Shown piece by piece: positions 61,678 through 64,000 of a stretch of DNA of 64,000 bases (position 1 is the stretch's first letter; the number at the start of each line of letters is the position of its first letter). The DNA is from Pseudorasbora parva (lineage: Eukaryota > Chordata > Actinopteri > Cypriniformes > Gobionidae). The notes beneath the pieces are model-generated. The model was not told where the DNA came from. It saw only the letters and a program-made list of their open reading frames with translations, and did not search any database. Position numbers and translations under genes: made by a program. The stretch is taken from positions 980,001 through 1,044,000 of the forward strand of contig NC_090191.1 of NCBI RefSeq assembly GCF_024679245.1. The letters run 5' to 3'.

Positions 61678-61985
61678 TTACACTAACACATTCTTTCTCA
61701 TTAATACAGGTAACAGTATGTATCCAGTGAAAGTGTTGTGATTATTCCCGTTATCCTGAATCCTGCTGTTGGGCCAAAGTCTTACATAGACGACATCTCC
61801 AACCTCCAGGAGCAACACAACCCCTTTCGAGGAGTTTAACGCACCCTGAGCCTGATGAGCATATGCCTTAACCACCTGCTGTCCATTCTTCATGATGGAG
61901 GCAGTTGATGGATTTGCTTGACTACCATGAGCATAGACAGAGAATTTGAAGACATATGCTCCTTTCAGTGGGGCTGTGAATATAC
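61678..61985 (-). CDS. C1q-like gene exon, second half of gC1q (308 bp)
   Basis: The acceptor is TTTGCTTAAG|GTATATT. The open frame ends with the stop at 61678. It contains FTAPLKGAYVFKFSVYAHGS, QANPSTASIMKNGQQVVKAY, LEVGDVVYVRLWP and FTGYILLPV, the conserved core strands. The last eight residues (LMRKNVLV) extend beyond the usual end, possibly through loss of the ancestral stop. Confidence 0.85.
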
Positions 61986-62428
61986 CTTAAGCAAATAAGA
62001 AAAAGAATTCAGCGGTGTCCTGTATGATTGCTTGATTTCCAAGCACAGTGTTATAGTATTTAAAGATCATTGAATTGTCTTATTCACATTACATAACTGT
62101 AGAGAGGTCTGAACGGAGCAGAAGGGTTCTCATTACTGAGGTTTATGATTGATAATCACCTGTAACTGGGTTGTAGGCGTTCCCTATGTTAGTGAAGACG
62201 TTCCTGTAGGTTAGTGTGATTTCAGTGGTAAAAGGACCAATATCTCCACTGTTAGATAGCATCAGTGAAGCTGAAAAAGCTATCTCTCTGTCTGTTCATG
62301 AAAAACATAAGCAATATTGTGATATATTACACTGAGAATGTACAGACACTGAATTTAACCTCACATGGTTTCACCTCTATTTTCCTTTCTCAACTCTTCC
62401 ACTTGACTCTGAGTAAGACTGGACATTT
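61678..62428 (-). CDS. C1q-domain protein gene, three 3' exons
   Basis: Exons on the minus strand: 62375-62428, 62160-62285 and 61678-61985. Joins are GT-AG with phases that fit. The protein runs EMSSLTQSQVEELRKENR (short helix), EIAFSASLMLSNSGDIGPF, TLTYRNVFTNIGNAYNPVTG, IFTAPLKGAYVFKFSVYAHG, GVVLLLEVGDVVYVRLWPNS and TFTGYILLPV, a full gC1q jelly-roll core. It ends with an extra LMRKNVLV tail where relatives end LLFPM or similar. Fish have many such secreted C1q-like proteins, often trimeric and used in immune recognition. The first exon with a signal peptide is not seen upstream (62429-64000). No stop or frameshift. Confidence 0.82.
62160..62285 (-). CDS. C1q-like gene exon, first half of gC1q (126 bp)
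   Basis: The acceptor is ACAGACAG|AGATAGC and the donor GTTACAG|GTGATT. It encodes the first beta strands (AFSASL, TLTYRNVFTNIGNAYN). Confidence 0.82.
62375..62428 (-). CDS. C1q-like gene exon, N-terminal helix (54 bp)
   Basis: The acceptor is TTCCTTCACAG|AAATG and the donor AATAGAG|GTGAAA. The peptide QSQVEELRKENR is typical of the neck region before fish C1q domains. An unseen upstream exon must supply the first G of the codon. Confidence 0.7.
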
Positions 62429-62785
62429 CTGTGAAGGAACAAAGATTGTGTTCAATGACATTTATAATGCTTATTAAACAGGGTTGTAACAGTACACAAA
62501 ACTGACGGTTCGCTACGTAGGTACGAGTTTTGAAGTTCAGTTCGATATAGCAGGGAGGTGAAAACAACATACAATTGCTAATTTTTTTATATTAAACAGT
62601 TGTTTACTGCAAAAAAATGAGTCTCTGTAATTGTATAAATTCAATTTGAAATATAGCCGTCATTATTGGGGCCAAGCACAAAAAAAGATGATAACCAACT
62701 GCAATAATGAGCCATTGAAGAACTATTAATATCATTTTAGGAAAAATAGCATTATCAGTACAGTCAATTATAATGATTTAATGGT

Positions 62786-62970
62786 AGGGGTGTAACGATT
62801 CGTTTTAACAACGATTCGATTCGACTGAAATAAAACAGTCACACTGATTAAAATTTTTGGCTAAAAAGTTACTGAATCGATTTCAAGTCACTGAATCGTT
62901 TCGGATCATATCGTTCTAAATGAACCAATATCGTCCTTAAATTGTTAAACCGAATCATTACACCCCTCTT
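62786..62970. mobile_element. MITE with GTGTAACGATTCG ends, copy 1
   Basis: It starts TAGGGGTGTAACGATTCG and ends CGAATCATTACACCCCTC; the ends are inverted. Inside, GAAATAAAACAGTCACACTG and TGAATCGATTTCAAGTCACT are shared with the second copy at 63113. Confidence 0.75.
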
Positions 62971-63112
62971 TAATGGGTTATCACTTTTGACCAATAGGTG
63001 ATGCTGTGACCAAATTGATGTGGTGTAGTCAGATTTAGGTGGCAATGACACAGGCAAAGTTTGCTGTCAATATGTCAATGCATCGCAGAGATAGAGCATC
63101 AAGAGTCATTTT

Positions 63113-63286
63113 GTAGGGATGTAAGGATTCGGTTTAACAATGATTCGATTCGGTTGAAATAAAACAGTCACACTGATTTAAATTTTTGGCTAAAAACTTT
63201 CTGAATTGATTTCAAGTCACTGAATCGTTGTTAACCTTAAATCGCGATACGAATCGAATCGTTGTTAACCGAATCTACCCCTATCA
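63113..63286. mobile_element. Same MITE, copy 2
   Basis: TAGGGATGTAAGGATTCGG ... GAAATAAAACAGTCACACTG ... TTCAAGTCACTGAATCG ... CGAATCTACCCCTATC. More diverged ends. The 140 bases between copies hold a segment (62967-63112) without a feature. Confidence 0.75.
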
Positions 63287-63744
63287 TTTTGGCATCATGC
63301 CTCAACTTCGTTGCTGAGGTATTTGAAAAACAGTTTCGTCTATCGACACAAAATCTATCTGTTTGCACTGTCTGAAGATAATACGATTTAATTTCGATGA
63401 AAAACTGAACAAACGTTCGAAACGAGTTCAAAAAAGTAGTTCTTGCCATGAGCCAATGAATATATTAAGACCGTTTCATTACAATAGGCAAATTGAATCA
63501 AAAGTTAATGGCATTTTTGTAAATTTTGTCTCACATGGCATTCGTAAAATATAGATTTTTTTGGAGACAAAATTCAAAATGGCTGCCGCACAAAATGGTG
63601 GTGCTAGAGGGATTGAGATAGAGAATCCAAATTTGCTATGTTGAATGTGTGGACTGTCCTCTATCTATGTGCCAAATTTAATCATTTCCTGCTAGCGGTT
63701 ATATGGGCTGCCATAGACTCAAGAGTGGAAGAAGAATAATAATA
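63287..63744. other. Non-coding spacer
   Basis: AT-rich with AAATGGCTGCCGCACAAAAT (63577-63596), a dispersed non-coding repeat core also suggested at 13970-13990. No gene. Confidence 0.4.
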
Positions 63745-63940
63745 ATGATGTTATCAGCTTATTTTAATTTATCATATAGCGACAATGTTGGCAGATCAGT
63801 ATTATAGTTTATAGAATTAAATAAGATCTAATTCATACATTTTATTTGTATATTTATTTGAATAACTTAGATCATAATTTTAGTGTCCCCAACTGAGCGA
63901 GCCAAGCCAAAGGTGACGGTGGCAAGGAACCAAAACTGAA
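63745..63940 (-). repeat. Inverted copy of the repeat at 45515-45710
   Basis: Minus-strand reading gives TTGCCACCGTCACCTTTGGC, GACACTAAAATTATGATCTA, ATAATACTGATCTGCCAACA and AAATAAGCTGATAACATC, matching the insertion in DIRS-C. 63941-64000 shows no feature. Confidence 0.75.
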
Positions 63941-64000
63941 AGGTGAGACTGATTATTATTAACGTCCCTTTGTGATTATTGGTGTTTAATGTTGGTAAAA

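Overview
The window reads as vertebrate, specifically teleost and probably cyprinid, nuclear DNA. Grounds: split genes with GT-AG introns, a fish-type TRIM gene (finTRIM), C1q-, fucolectin- and beta/gamma-crystallin-type genes, very high transposon density (L2, RTE-like, DIRS, Ty3/gypsy, hAT, SINEs, MITEs), AT-rich background and long (AT)n/(AC)n tracts. No bacterial operon logic applies. Species assignment is inference.

Layout. 1-4.7 kb: L2-type LINE remnants. 4.7-13.5 kb: a minus-strand finTRIM gene with five recognisable exons (RING, B-boxes, coiled coil, linkers), a consensus ISRE just upstream of its ATG, and introns filled with a complete hAT transposon (5907-9313), two SINE copies and a 40-bp minisatellite. 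The B30.2 exon is not seen and may lie left of the window. 13.5-18.8 kb: AT-rich DNA bounded by inverted TATATG-rich arms that enclose a CpG-rich NRF1-site promoter and a possible two-exon, 43-codon reading frame. 18.8-21.7 kb: decayed minus-strand RTE-like LINE. 22.6-24.8 kb: internally deleted hAT relative and a DIRS terminus.

28.2-29.7 kb: five spliceable exons of an unnamed plus-strand gene, running directly into a gypsy-type element (29.7-32.9 kb) whose domains are ordered protease, integrase, reverse transcriptase. 33.6-35.4 kb: a minus-strand integrase-like gene remnant with a consensus splice donor, broken by a solo LTR. 37.5-38.1 kb: solo LTR in an (AT)n tract. 38.8 kb: frameshifted fucolectin exon. 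39.5-41.0 kb: intact single-exon beta/gamma-crystallin gene whose upstream region is duplicated without a gene at 48.8-49.1 kb. 43.7-44.05 kb: solo LTR with perfect 5-bp TSD. 44.2-47.6, 52.7-57.5 and 57.7-59.2 kb: three DIRS-type elements, two of them meeting head to head. 50.0-51.9 kb: an L2 copy with near-complete RT. 61.7-62.4 kb: three exons of a minus-strand C1q-domain gene. 62.8-63.3 kb: two MITE copies.

How the genes fit together: the recognisable host genes (finTRIM, fucolectin-like, C1q-like, crystallin-fold epidermal protein) belong to lineage-expanded fish innate-immune or barrier families, which typically sit in transposon-rich, rapidly duplicating regions. They do not form one pathway. 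All functions are read from sequence and family knowledge; no database search was run.
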